DNA of 64,000 bases from an uncultured Lachnospiraceae bacterium (lineage in GTDB: Bacteria; Bacillota; Clostridia; Lachnospirales; Lachnospiraceae): the NCBI GenBank assembly GCA_902783375.1, contig CACZQN010000014.1, positions 1-64,000 of the forward strand, read 5' to 3'. The stretch's first letter is position 1. Each line of letters starts with the position of its first letter. Position numbers and translations under genes: made by a program. Under the pieces are notes generated by a model, which was not told the DNA's origin, searched no databases, and saw only the letters and a list, made by a program, of their open reading frames with translations. Below are positions 1 to 9,108 of this stretch, one piece after another.

Positions 1-562
1 AGCCTTCCTGGGCTGTTCGCACAGCAAAGATAAAAAGCACATCATCCTTTTGAAGATCCGTCTCCATCGATCTTTCGGCAAAGGGAACTGCTTCCGCGGC
101 GTCCTCATCAAGCGCTCTAATTGGGAAAGCACTGTCCCATCTGAGCCGCACCGGAATCTTCATTGCCCAGACAATTTTGTCCGAATCATCATCGATATGA
201 TAGGTGAAATGCTCCGCCGCGTAAGCCATGTGCCGATGCATGTAGAGACCTTTTGCCATCAGTTCCGGATGTCCCTGAACACTCATGCCCCCTGCTATAC
301 CAGAGGGAAAACCCTTCTCATCATACAGAAAATACCCGAGATTTCTTCTCTTCAGTTCTTCCGTAATCTTCCCGAGTTTCCTGCAGTCCTCACGGTAATG
401 TTCATTCGGAGCGTCCCGGTCCGGATTCGTAACAACACCGCCGTAGCCGAAAGCTTCCACAGCATCCAGATGTCTCTTGTAATCTTCCGCAAAATGATGG
501 ATGATCGGTTTTACCCGGTACTTCCGGTCCGGACAATTCCACTGACTGATATCAAATTTCAT
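1..562 (-). CDS. Large glycosyl hydrolase-like protein, N-terminal part (runs off the window)
   Basis: The reading frame starts at an ATG at 562 preceded by GGAGGAAGCC and stays open to the window edge, giving about 187 residues. The stretch YFLYDEKGFPSGIAGG near residue 85 resembles the YDE..WPSG.AGG motif of the large (around 1000-residue) GH106-like and sugar-binding-domain glycosyl hydrolases. On that basis it probably acts on plant or host glycans. No signal peptide is visible, so a cytoplasmic location is likely. The catalytic residues lie beyond the window, so family and substrate cannot be settled. It is divergent from the alcohol dehydrogenase operon starting at 820. Confidence 0.55.
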   Translation of the reverse strand, partial: MKFDISQWNCPDRKYRVKPIIHHFAEDYKRHLDAVEAFGYGGVVTNPDRDAPNEHYREDCRKLGKITEELKRRNLGYFLYDEKGFPSGIAGGMSVQGHPELMAKGLYMHRHMAYAAEHFTYHIDDDSDKIVWAMKIPVRLRWDSAFPIRALDEDAAEAVPFAERSMETDLQKDDVLFIFAVRTAQEG

Positions 563-653
563 GGCTTCCTCCGTTCTCTTAAGTGCTGAATCATCATGGC
601 TTCTCACTGATATAATTATATCCGTAATCTTTCCCGAAATATAGCCTCATTTC

Positions 654-683
654 TTAACAATTCTATTAGGTTATTCTTATAAT
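654..683 (+). promoter_or_regulatory. Sigma-A type promoter of the alcohol dehydrogenase operon
   Basis: TTAACA (654-659) and a perfect TATAAT (678-683) are separated by 18 bp, about 137 bp before the ATG at 820. The leader between them shows no obvious riboswitch. Confidence 0.65.
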
Positions 684-819
684 GCGAAGCTTACCGGTCC
701 ACACGCTGCTCTTTTATTAGCTTTTACTTATAATCTTGTCAACAATCCAAACTTCAAAAAAGCCATGGCTTACCGTACAATTTTCCTTGGAAAAACCTTG
801 TTCTGGAAAAGGAGGGACT

Positions 820-1983
820 ATGATGAACAATTTCGTATTCAACAATCCCGTACGTGTATATTTCGGGGAAGGAATGATGCAGTATGCCATGGATATGGAG
901 CTTCCCAAAATCGGAAAGCGTGTACTTCTTGCTTATGGCGGCGGGTCCATCAAACGAAACGGCGTCTATGACAAAGTCGTCGGCATGCTGAATGCGGCAG
1001 GTAAGGAAATTATCGAGTTTCCCGGGATCACGCCGAATCCCCGCTATACGGAAGTTCAGGCCTGCGCAAAGCTTGCCCGCGAAAAAGAAGTTGATTTCAT
1101 GCTGGCTGTTGGCGGCGGCTCGGTCATCGACTGCGTCCGCACAGCGGCGGTACAGGCGCTCCTTGATGAAGATATCTGGACTGTTGAAGTTGAAAGACAT
1201 GAGTTTCCGAAAGACGCAGTCCCGATGGGCATCGTACTCACGCTCGGCGGCACCGGCAGCGATATGAACTGGCTTGCAGGCATCAATGACGAAGAGCGCC
1301 ACGAGAAGATCACCTACGCCGGAAAACATGCGGAATTTGACATCATCGATCCTTTATTCACTAAAAGCGTTCCGATGGGGCAGCTTCTGACCGGTGTTTT
1401 CGATACGCTGAGTCATTTCATGGAAACCTATTTCGGAAAAGGCGACTGTGTCAGCGATGAAATCATGGAGTCTATCATGGCAAATGTCATCCGTAACGCC
1501 CGGATCATCAAGGAGAATCCGGAAGATGACAATGCAAGAAGCGAGCTTCTCTGGGACTCTTCCCTGGCATTTTCCGGACTTCCGGCCGCCGGAAAGACGA
1601 CGGATTTCCAATGCCACAGCATTGAACACTGGATCAGCGGTTATACGGATGCCAATCACGGCCGGACGCTCGCTGTCCTGCACCCGGTCGTTTACCGCAG
1701 GCTTTGTGAAGCCGAACCTGAGAAATTTGCACGATTTGCCAGAAAAGTCATGGGCCTTGAAACGGAAGGCATGACCGTAAATGAAGCTGCACGTGCCGGC
1801 GTACAGGCCCTTGAAAATTTCATCCGCGAGCTCGGCCTTCCGACCACTTTCAAGGAATTAGGAATCCAGGCAGACGATGAACTCCTTCAGACGATCGCGG
1901 ATCACTGCCTTCCGAACGCCGGCTGCCGCGTTCATTTCACCAGGGACGATTTCCTTGAAATCCTGAAAGAATGTGCAAGATGA
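820..1983 (+). CDS. Iron-containing alcohol dehydrogenase, BDH/YqhD type
   Basis: This is a 387-residue group III iron-dependent alcohol dehydrogenase, likely an NAD(P)H-dependent aldehyde or butanol dehydrogenase in the cytoplasm. Visible features are a cofactor-loop GGGS at residues 98-101 and the four metal ligands expected from YqhD: Asp195 and His199 (GVFDTLSH), His266 and His280. The start is set by AAAGGAGGG before tandem ATGs at 820 and 823; 387 residues is the usual family length, whereas an upstream frame extension would add 28 residues without support. It is followed by an alpha/beta hydrolase gene and a flavoprotein gene on the same strand, suggesting a redox or detoxification operon. 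The physiological substrate cannot be read from sequence. Confidence 0.9.
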   Translation: MMNNFVFNNPVRVYFGEGMMQYAMDMELPKIGKRVLLAYGGGSIKRNGVYDKVVGMLNAAGKEIIEFPGITPNPRYTEVQACAKLAREKEVDFMLAVGGGSVIDCVRTAAVQALLDEDIWTVEVERHEFPKDAVPMGIVLTLGGTGSDMNWLAGINDEERHEKITYAGKHAEFDIIDPLFTKSVPMGQLLTGVFDTLSHFMETYFGKGDCVSDEIMESIMANVIRNARIIKENPEDDNARSELLWDSSLAFSGLPAAGKTTDFQCHSIEHWISGYTDANHGRTLAVLHPVVYRRLCEAEPEKFARFARKVMGLETEGMTVNEAARAGVQALENFIRELGLPTTFKELGIQADDELLQTIADHCLPNAGCRVHFTRDDFLEILKECAR

Positions 1984-2087
1984 GAAAAGCATCAGCTTCC
2001 AGAGTCTTCTATGGATGGATCAGGACGGAACGTATGTCTGATCACATACAAATAGAAAATGAACAATAACATAGAAAGAGGTGGAAA

Positions 2088-3074
2088 ATGTTCACAAAAA
2101 AGAATTCTCTGAAAGACATTATGACAGACTCCCGTATCGCACCCTATGCCGATCGGGTGGTTGTCGGACTTGATCTTACTCAGGCGCCGTTCTATGAGAC
2201 GACGATTGAGGAAATCTCCCGTCAGCACTTATTCCATGGCTACACGCTGCTGAACGGCTTCAACCGGCTTCTCGAAGCCGCGGAGGATGGGGTATTCTTA
2301 TATCCGTTGTATACGGAAGAAGAAATCCAGGCGGATCCGAAGAAAGCAGAAGCCTGCTTCATGCTCCTCCCCTCCATGGATCCCGATGCCGATACGCGTC
2401 CCTTCCTCATCTGTGTCCCGGGAGGCGGAAACGTCCAGATCTGGAACATGACTGAAGGCTTCCCCATCGCCAACCATTTCAACCAGCTCGGCTACCACGT
2501 CGTCATTCTGAATTACCGCTACGGCGGAGAAAAGCTGTATCCGGCTCCGCTCGAAGATATGGCTCAACTACTGCGGGTGATCGAGGAAAGAAAAGATGAA
2601 CTGCACTTAAATGCTGGTCAGTACTTTACAGCCGGTTTCTCAGCGGGCGGATACCTCGTCAACTCCTGGGGCACCACAAACCACGGCTTCAAGGCTTACG
2701 GCCTTCCGAAGCCGGTCATGAATATCTCGGTCTACGGCTTTGTCTCCTGGAAAGGCGTCAAGGACGATTGGGATGTCGATTTCTTCGGTATTACTACCCA
2801 TGGGCTTACGATCAAGGAGGCTGCGAAGACCGACTGGAACGTGGAAGAGCATCTTGACGACTTCCCGCCGACCTTTATCCTCCACGGCGATAATGACCAT
2901 TCCTGCGACTGTGTCAATTCCTACATCCTCGCAGATGCGCTGAAGGAAGCCGGTATCCCCTATGTGCTGGAAATCGGCAAGGACATGGATCACGGTTTCG
3001 GCGAAGCGCTTTTCAGTCCTCTTCGCGGATGGCCGGAGCGCGCAGTCAATTTCCTGAATGAAATCTCAAAGTAA
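2088..3074 (+). CDS. Alpha/beta hydrolase, BD-FAE/esterase-like
   Basis: A 328-residue cytoplasmic alpha/beta hydrolase. The nucleophile elbow GFSAGG puts the catalytic serine at about residue 185; HGDND (266-270) supplies an acid, most likely Asp270, and DMDHGF gives His302. An oxyanion-type VPGGG lies at 110-114. The N-terminal 90 residues are an extension before the core fold. The RBS GAGGTGG precedes the ATG. It sits about 100 bp after the alcohol dehydrogenase and 13 bp before the flavoprotein gene, so co-transcription is likely. Such enzymes usually deacylate acetylated or aromatic esters; the substrate is unknown. Confidence 0.82.
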   Translation: MFTKKNSLKDIMTDSRIAPYADRVVVGLDLTQAPFYETTIEEISRQHLFHGYTLLNGFNRLLEAAEDGVFLYPLYTEEEIQADPKKAEACFMLLPSMDPDADTRPFLICVPGGGNVQIWNMTEGFPIANHFNQLGYHVVILNYRYGGEKLYPAPLEDMAQLLRVIEERKDELHLNAGQYFTAGFSAGGYLVNSWGTTNHGFKAYGLPKPVMNISVYGFVSWKGVKDDWDVDFFGITTHGLTIKEAAKTDWNVEEHLDDFPPTFILHGDNDHSCDCVNSYILADALKEAGIPYVLEIGKDMDHGFGEALFSPLRGWPERAVNFLNEISK

Positions 3075-3087
3075 AAGGAGGCAGCAG

Positions 3088-3609
3088 ATGAAAATTCTGG
3101 TATTAAACGGCAGTCCCCGTAAAAACGGCGTCACTTCTGCTATGATTAAAGCTTTCCTCGAAGGCGCGGAGAGCAACGGTCATGAGATCAGCGTGATTCA
3201 GGTCGGAAACAAGAAAATCGCCGGCTGCATGGCCTGCGAATATTGCCACACCAGGGGCGAGGGGCATTGCATCCAGAAGGACGAGATGCAGGAAGTCTAC
3301 GACGCGCTCGAAGACGCCGAAATGATCATCGTCGCCTCCCCGATCTATTATCACAACATGACGGGGCAGATGCAGTGCGTGATCAATCGGACCTATGCAG
3401 TCGGTGTTCCGAAGAATCTGAAAAAAGCCGCGATTTTCCTGGCTTCCGGAAGCCCTGAAATGTACGGCGGTGCGCTTTATGAGTACGAAAACACCTTTCT
3501 CCGCTACATGAAACTCGAAGATATGGGCAGATTCACGATCTGCGATGAAGAAAGTAAAGAGGCCGCAAAATACGACGAAATCCGCGCCTTTGGATCTGCA
3601 CTGAAGTAA
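3088..3609 (+). CDS. Flavodoxin-fold NADPH-dependent FMN reductase with iron-sulfur-type cysteine motif
   Basis: A 173-residue flavoprotein. The N-terminus MKILVLNGSPRKNG is the FMN phosphate-binding loop of the WrbA/NADPH-dependent FMN reductase family. Cys47, Cys50, Cys53 and Cys61 form a CX2CX2CX7C pattern, matching the compact cluster motif of archaeal and clostridial iron-sulfur flavoproteins, so a 4Fe-4S cluster is possible. The start at 3088 follows AAAGGAGGCAGCAG; an in-frame start 30 bp upstream would overlap the preceding hydrolase gene. It is the last gene of the operon and is followed by a terminator. It probably moves electrons in reduction of small molecules. Confidence 0.85.
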   Translation: MKILVLNGSPRKNGVTSAMIKAFLEGAESNGHEISVIQVGNKKIAGCMACEYCHTRGEGHCIQKDEMQEVYDALEDAEMIIVASPIYYHNMTGQMQCVINRTYAVGVPKNLKKAAIFLASGSPEMYGGALYEYENTFLRYMKLEDMGRFTICDEESKEAAKYDEIRAFGSALK

Positions 3610-3647
3610 AAACCTCCGTTCATAGTTCATACATCAGTTCTGACCTA

Positions 3648-3684
3648 AAGACCCCGGAAGCACGCGCTTTCGGGGTCTTTCTTG
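3648..3684. terminator. Intrinsic terminator between convergent genes
   Basis: A 13-bp stem (AAGACCCCGGAAG with CTTTCGGGGTCTT, one wobble pair) and a six-base loop, followed by a T-rich stretch. It closes the plus-strand operon and could also serve the convergent LysR gene. Confidence 0.85.
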
Positions 3685-3710
3685 TATATCATTTTCGCTG
3701 TCTCTTTGCT

Positions 3711-4589
3711 TTACAGTGGTTCAATGTTCTTAGATCGTTCCGACAGAAAAGCAATAAAATTCTTCGCTGCTGCAGAGGCTGTATTTGAAATAAAAAAGCC
3801 GTAAGGAATGCGGTATTCCGGCAGGAAGGGAATGGTTTTACTGTGCGGGTGCGGATCCCGCCAGCAGTTTGGGATTACCACCGGCTTTTCATTTTTGAGA
3901 CAGTTGATCATTACGGAAGGTGAAAAGAGACTCACTTCTTCTACCTTCAGTCCCGCCTTCCGAAGATCCTCTTTAATCCTGTCATACGCCAGCGATACGC
4001 CTTCTTCGATGGCGACAAGCGTCCGCCCCCTGAGCTGTTCTGCGCTCAGACTCTCGCAGGAGGCAAGCGGCGAGTCCTCCGATACCAGGAGGGAAAGCGT
4101 CGTATAGGTGATCGGATAGAAAGAAAAGCTATTCTGCCAGGCGGGCTCTTCATAGAGAATGCCTTCGATCAAATCTGTTTCAGGCCGAACGTCAGTAGCA
4201 TCCTTGTTAAAAGCATAGGAAGAGAATGTGACTCCAGGGTATTCTTCGGAGAACGCCGGCCAGAAGTCATAGATCAGATGGGCAATGTGGACCTGATTGG
4301 TGCCAAAAAGCACACTCTCATTATAGCTGTCGGCATACGCTGCCAGCTGCGAGCGGATCATACCGCTTCTTTCGATCAGGGCTCTGCTCTCGGAAAGGAG
4401 ATACTGCCCTGCCGCAGTTAACTTGACGCCTTTCTTGGTACGATCAAACAGGCGGACTCCAAGATCGTCCTCCAGATGGTTGATTTTCTGAATCACCGCG
4501 CTCGGTGTGATAAAGGATTTCTCAGCAGCCTTGGAAAAGGAGCCAAGCTCTGCCACAAGTACAAAAAGATCCAAAGCATGGTTGTACAT
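3711..4589 (-). CDS. LysR-family transcriptional regulator
   Basis: A 292-residue LysR-type regulator. Residues 1-60 hold the winged helix-turn-helix (FSKAAEKSFITPSAVIQKINHLE region), and residues 90-285 form the effector-binding domain. The start at 4589 is preceded by GCAGGAGGTCTGTT. The gene is convergent with the flavoprotein operon and lies downstream of the orphan sugar-binding lipoprotein gene on the same strand, with about 170 bp between them. Its targets are not obvious; no clear palindromic T-N11-A operator was identified. Confidence 0.9.
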   Translation of the reverse strand: MYNHALDLFVLVAELGSFSKAAEKSFITPSAVIQKINHLEDDLGVRLFDRTKKGVKLTAAGQYLLSESRALIERSGMIRSQLAAYADSYNESVLFGTNQVHIAHLIYDFWPAFSEEYPGVTFSSYAFNKDATDVRPETDLIEGILYEEPAWQNSFSFYPITYTTLSLLVSEDSPLASCESLSAEQLRGRTLVAIEEGVSLAYDRIKEDLRKAGLKVEEVSLFSPSVMINCLKNEKPVVIPNCWRDPHPHSKTIPFLPEYRIPYGFFISNTASAAAKNFIAFLSERSKNIEPL

Positions 4590-4761
4590 AACAGACCTCC
4601 TGCGGATTTCAGAGGAACCCGTTCATCGTTATTATAAACGATTGAACGCTAAAAAACAAGCGGATCGACGGCACAATCCGAAAGGCCGCTTCTCTCAGGA
4701 TCTTATGTACAAACAGGAGGGATGTACGAGACATCCCTCCCCACCTTAAGAAAATATAGGA

Positions 4762-6348
4762 TTAATTTGCTGCTTTCCAGGCATCCAGCGCACTCTGATT
4801 CGCTTCAATAATCTTATCAATTCCCGCCGCCTCAAGATCCTTCAAGAACTGAGGAAGTATTGCCTCCGGATCTACGACGCCGCACTCAAGAGAAGTTCTG
4901 TAGGTCGAAATGACGTTGCTGACCGCTGCGTATTCCGTTTTTACCGGCTCTGGGTCAAAGGCGTAACCCATGAACTTCGACTGATTGCTTTCATTGATGT
5001 TGTCCTTAAACTTTTCCAACTGTTCCTTATAATCCACTGGCAGGCCGTCCCACACCAGACGGAGCGGTGTATTGCCGTAAATGCCGAACCACTGATGATA
5101 ACCTACCGTCTGCGGTGATTCGCCGTCCAGGAAAGTAATCCGTCCGCTGCCGTCATCCATAAACTGATAATCCAGACCTTCCACACCGTAATAGATCAAG
5201 TTGATGATATCCTCATTCGTCCACATCAGGTTCAGGAACTTCATGGCCGCTTCAGGATTCGCACAGTGATACGGAATCGACCATGTTCCGGAAGTGATAT
5301 TATTCATAACCAGAGTCTGTGAACGGGTATTTAACGCCACCATCTCCAGTCCGTTTGCTGCAGACTGGGCAGGAACCATGTCGAGTTCTGTCTGAATGAA
5401 ATAGCCCTTGGCCGTTCCCGCAGTCACCGCATTCTGTCCGGCTTCCATCGAAGTCGCCGCATCCTTGTTGAAGTAGCCTGCTTCGTACCACTCATGCATG
5501 GTTTTGCAGAACTCTGCATATTCTTCTGTGGCGAAAACATTGACAATCTCGTCGCCTTCCCCTTCGCCGATGCCCATGATGCCGCCGGTGCCGCTGCCGG
5601 AGCCGAGATAGTCCACATCATATAGCATATTGAAGTTGTCGACACTGTTTCCGCCGCCGGTCAGATGAATCAGCGCCGTATCCGGATAAGCTTCATGCGC
5701 CTTTGCGAGGAACTGTCCGAGTTCTTCGACGCTGAGATCTTCAAATTTGTCCCAGCCGACCGTATCAACGACTTCCTTGTCGATCAGAAGGCCGTAAGTG
5801 TTGCCATACTTTTCTACAGAAGGAATGCCGTAAAGCTTATCTCCGACATAGCCGCCGGGAATCGCGTCCGCTGCGGCTTCCTTAATGCCCTGACCGTACT
5901 GATCCAGAAGGTCAGAAATCTCCAGAACCATGTTCTTATTGACGAGAGACAGGAAGTCAGGCCGGAAGTTGACGACAAGGTCAATCGGCGTACCGGAGGA
6001 AATCATCAGTCCTACCTGAGTCGACGCATCACTGAACGGAAGCGGGTACAGTTCGACTTCTACATTAATTTCCGGAATCGTGATCTCGTTGATCGCTTTC
6101 TCTACCTCCGCGATGTCTCTGGGCACAGCGTCAAAATACAGTGATTCGATGACGACATGCCCCGGTGCTTCACTCACCGCTTCTTCGGTACCTTTGGTCT
6201 CGCTTTCGTTTGCCGGAGTTTCACCGGTTTCTCCCTTAACGGATGTCGTCGTTTCCGCAGGCTTCCCAGAAGAACCTGTTGTAGTACATCCGGCTAAAAG
6301 CACAGCTGCCATGACAACTGCCAGTATCCAAGCTGCTACCTTTTTCAT
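4762..6348 (-). CDS. Extracellular sugar-binding lipoprotein, LplA/DUF3502 type
   Basis: A 528-residue ABC-transporter substrate-binding protein. The signal peptide ends in the lipobox LLAGC with the lipidated Cys at residue 21, followed by a Ser/Thr/Glu-rich linker. The C-terminal region ending in LKDLEAAGIDKIIEANQ resembles DUF3502 of LplA-like carbohydrate-binding lipoproteins. The start at 6348 follows AAAGGAGGGTTTT; the longer in-frame version adds 19 residues ahead of the signal peptide and is unlikely. No permease genes flank it, so it must work with membrane components encoded elsewhere, or it is a leftover. An oligosaccharide ligand is inferred. Confidence 0.85.
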   Translation of the reverse strand: MKKVAAWILAVVMAAVLLAGCTTTGSSGKPAETTTSVKGETGETPANESETKGTEEAVSEAPGHVVIESLYFDAVPRDIAEVEKAINEITIPEINVEVELYPLPFSDASTQVGLMISSGTPIDLVVNFRPDFLSLVNKNMVLEISDLLDQYGQGIKEAAADAIPGGYVGDKLYGIPSVEKYGNTYGLLIDKEVVDTVGWDKFEDLSVEELGQFLAKAHEAYPDTALIHLTGGGNSVDNFNMLYDVDYLGSGSGTGGIMGIGEGEGDEIVNVFATEEYAEFCKTMHEWYEAGYFNKDAATSMEAGQNAVTAGTAKGYFIQTELDMVPAQSAANGLEMVALNTRSQTLVMNNITSGTWSIPYHCANPEAAMKFLNLMWTNEDIINLIYYGVEGLDYQFMDDGSGRITFLDGESPQTVGYHQWFGIYGNTPLRLVWDGLPVDYKEQLEKFKDNINESNQSKFMGYAFDPEPVKTEYAAVSNVISTYRTSLECGVVDPEAILPQFLKDLEAAGIDKIIEANQSALDAWKAAN

Positions 6349-6460
6349 AAAACCCTCCTTTTTTGAAATACCTTCACGGATACGCAGAATATTTTCCTGC
6401 CGCATCTATCCTACATATTGATTGTATAACATCTGAAGTATAAACAGAAGTTTCGATCCC

Positions 6461-6489
6461 TTACATTAACTTTAGTAAAAACTTATAAT
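6461..6489 (+). promoter_or_regulatory. Promoter of the 6638 esterase gene
   Basis: TTACAT (6461-6466), a 17-bp spacer and a perfect TATAAT (6484-6489), lying in the AT-rich divergent region between the lipoprotein and esterase genes. Confidence 0.6.
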
Positions 6490-6637
6490 TCTCCAGAGAA
6501 AAAGTACTTCTTTTCAGGAAAAACTTACAAGATTATCAGTATTTGAAACTTCCAAAGCCAGCAGTTTTATAGTAGGATAAATCCATAAAAACAGGCCGTG
6601 TCCATTGGCCGAAAACCATAGGAAAAGGAGTACGAAA

Positions 6638-7459
6638 ATGATTGAAAAGCTCACCGGAAAAGCTGATATGCACAGTCTCGCGCTCATCAGCGACGTTACT
6701 TACGCCCACCAGGTATACTGGTTCAACAACACCATGAAGCCCATGAAAATGAGCCTGATTCTTCCGAAGAATCGCCCTTATGAAAGTCCTCGTCCCCTGA
6801 TTGTCTGGCTCTGCGGCGGCGGTTTCTCCGTCATGGATAAGGATGTCTGGATCCCTGAACTGATTTATTTCGCACAGCACGGCTATACTGTAGCAAGCAT
6901 TGAATACCGCACTTCCAATGAGGGAGTTTTCCCGGATCCGGTTGTAGATATCAAGGCTGCTATCCGTTATCTGCGCGCACATGCCGCTGACTTTTTCGTC
7001 GATCCTGAGCACATAATTCTGGCGGGTGAATCCGCAGGCGCCTGCCTGTCGCTTCTCGCCGCTTCTTCTGACGGGATATCTCTTTTTGAAAAAGGCGACT
7101 ATCTTGATCAGCCAAGCAGCGTTTCGGCAGTCATCGATTTCTATGGAACCGCTTATCTTGACTATGAGCACAATGTTTATCCGGGCGGCGAAGAAACCGA
7201 CACCGGAAATCCCGACGTCAAAGCGGGCTGGATTCCCTCCATGCTGAGCGAAAAGATGCCTCCTGTCATGATTCTTCACGGTGATCAGGATCCCTTCGTT
7301 CCGATCCAGCACAGCTATGATCTGCATGCGCGACTGCAGGAACTGAACGTTCCCTGTGAGATGCTGGTATTCGAAGGAACCGGCCACGGCGCCGATGAAT
7401 TCTACCAGCCAGAGACTCTCGACCGGGTACTGGATTTCCTGAAAAGACATGTAAAATAA
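6638..7459 (+). CDS. Alpha/beta hydrolase (esterase/lipase family)
   Basis: A 273-residue cytoplasmic esterase of the BD-FAE/acetyl esterase type. The HGG-like oxyanion stretch is CGGGF (59-63), the nucleophile elbow is GESAGA with Ser132, the acid is in HGDQD (Asp218), and His250 lies in GTGHG. The start at 6638 follows AGGAAAAGGAG; an upstream in-frame start would give 11 more residues without an RBS. It is monocistronic, with its own promoter and a terminator. A role in removing acetyl or feruloyl groups from sugars taken up by the cell is plausible from the family, but not shown. Confidence 0.85.
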   Translation: MIEKLTGKADMHSLALISDVTYAHQVYWFNNTMKPMKMSLILPKNRPYESPRPLIVWLCGGGFSVMDKDVWIPELIYFAQHGYTVASIEYRTSNEGVFPDPVVDIKAAIRYLRAHAADFFVDPEHIILAGESAGACLSLLAASSDGISLFEKGDYLDQPSSVSAVIDFYGTAYLDYEHNVYPGGEETDTGNPDVKAGWIPSMLSEKMPPVMILHGDQDPFVPIQHSYDLHARLQELNVPCEMLVFEGTGHGADEFYQPETLDRVLDFLKRHVK

Positions 7460-7477
7460 AGAACGCTGTTTACAGAG

Positions 7478-7521
7478 AAAGCGAGCAATGTATCACGACG
7501 GTGCATTGCTCGCTTTTTTTC
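7478..7521. terminator. Intrinsic terminator after the esterase gene
   Basis: AAAGCGAGCAATG pairs with CATTGCTCGCTTT and is followed by a run of T. It sits between convergent genes. Confidence 0.85.
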
Positions 7522-7557
7522 GGGTCAATCACTTTTCTTATATGTCGATGTTCTAAT

Positions 7558-8703
7558 TTACATCAGCTGCTTGAACATGTCGATGACCTGCTCGATCGTA
7601 GCTTCTCTCGGGTTGCCCGGATAGCATGCGTCTGCAAGTGCGTCCTTTGCGAGTGCTTCGAGATCTTCTGCCTTGATTCTCTCGTTCTTCTTCGGAATGC
7701 CGACATCTTCGGAGAGCTTCTTGACAGCGTTGATCGCTGCGTCGGTGTACTCTTCCTTCGTCATCTCGTCAACGCCTTCAACGCCCATTGCTCTTGCGAT
7801 CTCTTTGTAGCGCTCGCCGCAGTAGTCGCGGTTGAACTCCATGGTGATCGGCAGGAACATTGCACATGCAACACCGTGCGGGGTGTCATAGTATGCGGAC
7901 AGGGTATGTGCCATTGCATGGTCAATACCAAGACCGACGTTGGAGAAGCCCATGCCGGCGATGTACTGTGCCATTGCCATGCCCTTGCGGCCTTCTTCCT
8001 CGTTGTTTACAGCGCCGCGGAGGTTCTGGGAGATGAGCTTGATTGCCTCAAGATGGAACATATCCGGGATCTCCCATGCTGCTCTTGTAGTATAGCCCTC
8101 GATTGCGTGAGTCAGTGCATCCATACCGGTCGAAGCGGTCAGGCCCTTCGGCATGGAGTACATCATCTCCGGATCAATGATGGCGACCATCGGGATATCG
8201 TTGGTGTCGACGCAGACGAACTTTCTCTTCTTCTCGACATCGGTGATCACGTAGTTGATGGTAACCTCAGCAGCGGTACCAGCTGTGGTCGGGATCGCGA
8301 TCGTCGGAACCGCATGGTTCTTGGTCGGTGCTACGCCCTCAAGGGAGCGGACATCTGCGAACTCCGGGTTCGTGATGATGATGCCGATTGCCTTCGCGGT
8401 ATCCATCGGGGAGCCGCCGCCGATTGCTACGATTGCGTCTGCTCCGCAAGCCTTGAATGCAGCCACGCCGTTCTGCACATTCTCGATGGTCGGGTTCGGC
8501 TTGATCTCGGTGTACATCGTGTATGCGATGCCTGCTGCATCAAGCTTGTCGGTAACCTTCTTGGTGGTCCCGAACTTCACAAGGTCTTTATCGGTTGCGA
8601 TAAAGATGTGCTTGTAGCCGCCTCTCTGGATCTCTGGTACGAGCTCATCAAGAGCACCTGCACCATGATAGGCGATGTTGTTCAGTACGATTCTGTTTGC
8701 CAT
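7558..8703 (-). CDS. fucO: Lactaldehyde reductase / 1,2-propanediol oxidoreductase
   Basis: A 381-residue iron-dependent alcohol dehydrogenase that closely resembles E. coli FucO along its whole length, for example NPEFADVRSLEG and AGMGFSNVGLG. FucO interconverts lactaldehyde and 1,2-propanediol, the reductive end of fucose and rhamnose fermentation. Metal ligands are Asp195, His199, His262 and His276, each one residue offset from E. coli; GGGSPMDT at 95-102 binds the cofactor. The start MANRIVLNN aligns with FucO and has AAGGAAG upstream. No fuc or rha genes lie in the window. Confidence 0.88.
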   Translation of the reverse strand: MANRIVLNNIAYHGAGALDELVPEIQRGGYKHIFIATDKDLVKFGTTKKVTDKLDAAGIAYTMYTEIKPNPTIENVQNGVAAFKACGADAIVAIGGGSPMDTAKAIGIIITNPEFADVRSLEGVAPTKNHAVPTIAIPTTAGTAAEVTINYVITDVEKKRKFVCVDTNDIPMVAIIDPEMMYSMPKGLTASTGMDALTHAIEGYTTRAAWEIPDMFHLEAIKLISQNLRGAVNNEEEGRKGMAMAQYIAGMGFSNVGLGIDHAMAHTLSAYYDTPHGVACAMFLPITMEFNRDYCGERYKEIARAMGVEGVDEMTKEEYTDAAINAVKKLSEDVGIPKKNERIKAEDLEALAKDALADACYPGNPREATIEQVIDMFKQLM

Positions 8704-8750
8704 GGTTTTGTACTTCCTTTCTTTCCGCACACGGCGGATATCATAAGTCT

Positions 8751-8936
8751 CTATTCCTCAGGTCGTATGATCTGGCGAATATTCTTCTCCACCTGCCGTC
8801 TCGGCAGCATGATCTGATGCCCGCACCCCGTGCAGGCGAGTCTGAAATCCATCCCGACACGCATGACCGTCCAGGTATCCGCGCCGCAGGGATGCTTCTT
8901 TCTGAGTTTCAGAACATCTCCCACTGCAATGTCCAT
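8751..8936 (-). CDS. DUF951 family small zinc-ribbon-like protein
   Basis: A 61-residue protein beginning MDIAVGDVLKLRKKHPCG, with a CTGC pair near the middle. Pattern and length match the DUF951 family, which is widespread in Firmicutes and of unproven function. The start at 8936 has AAAGGA nine bases upstream; a longer in-frame start would add 19 residues not found in the family. It is 47 bp upstream of fucO on the same strand and may be co-transcribed. Confidence 0.85.
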   Translation of the reverse strand: MDIAVGDVLKLRKKHPCGADTWTVMRVGMDFRLACTGCGHQIMLPRRQVEKNIRQIIRPEE

Positions 8937-9108
8937 AAAACCCCTGTCCTTTCTAAAACTTTCCATCAGGAAATATACCGCATCCTCTTGCATTTTGCAA
9001 GCAGATGATGTATGATCATTTCAGACATAGTTTTCAAAACCACATCTTGAAATTACTAATTTACTTCTTGTGTCAAAACTGTACTATTATAAGAAGGAGG
9101 ACCCTCAC

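Noticed and set aside
6536..7450. A 304-codon minus-strand frame opposite the esterase gene
   Set aside because: The plus strand has a complete catalytic triad, RBS, promoter and terminator; the opposite frame has none.
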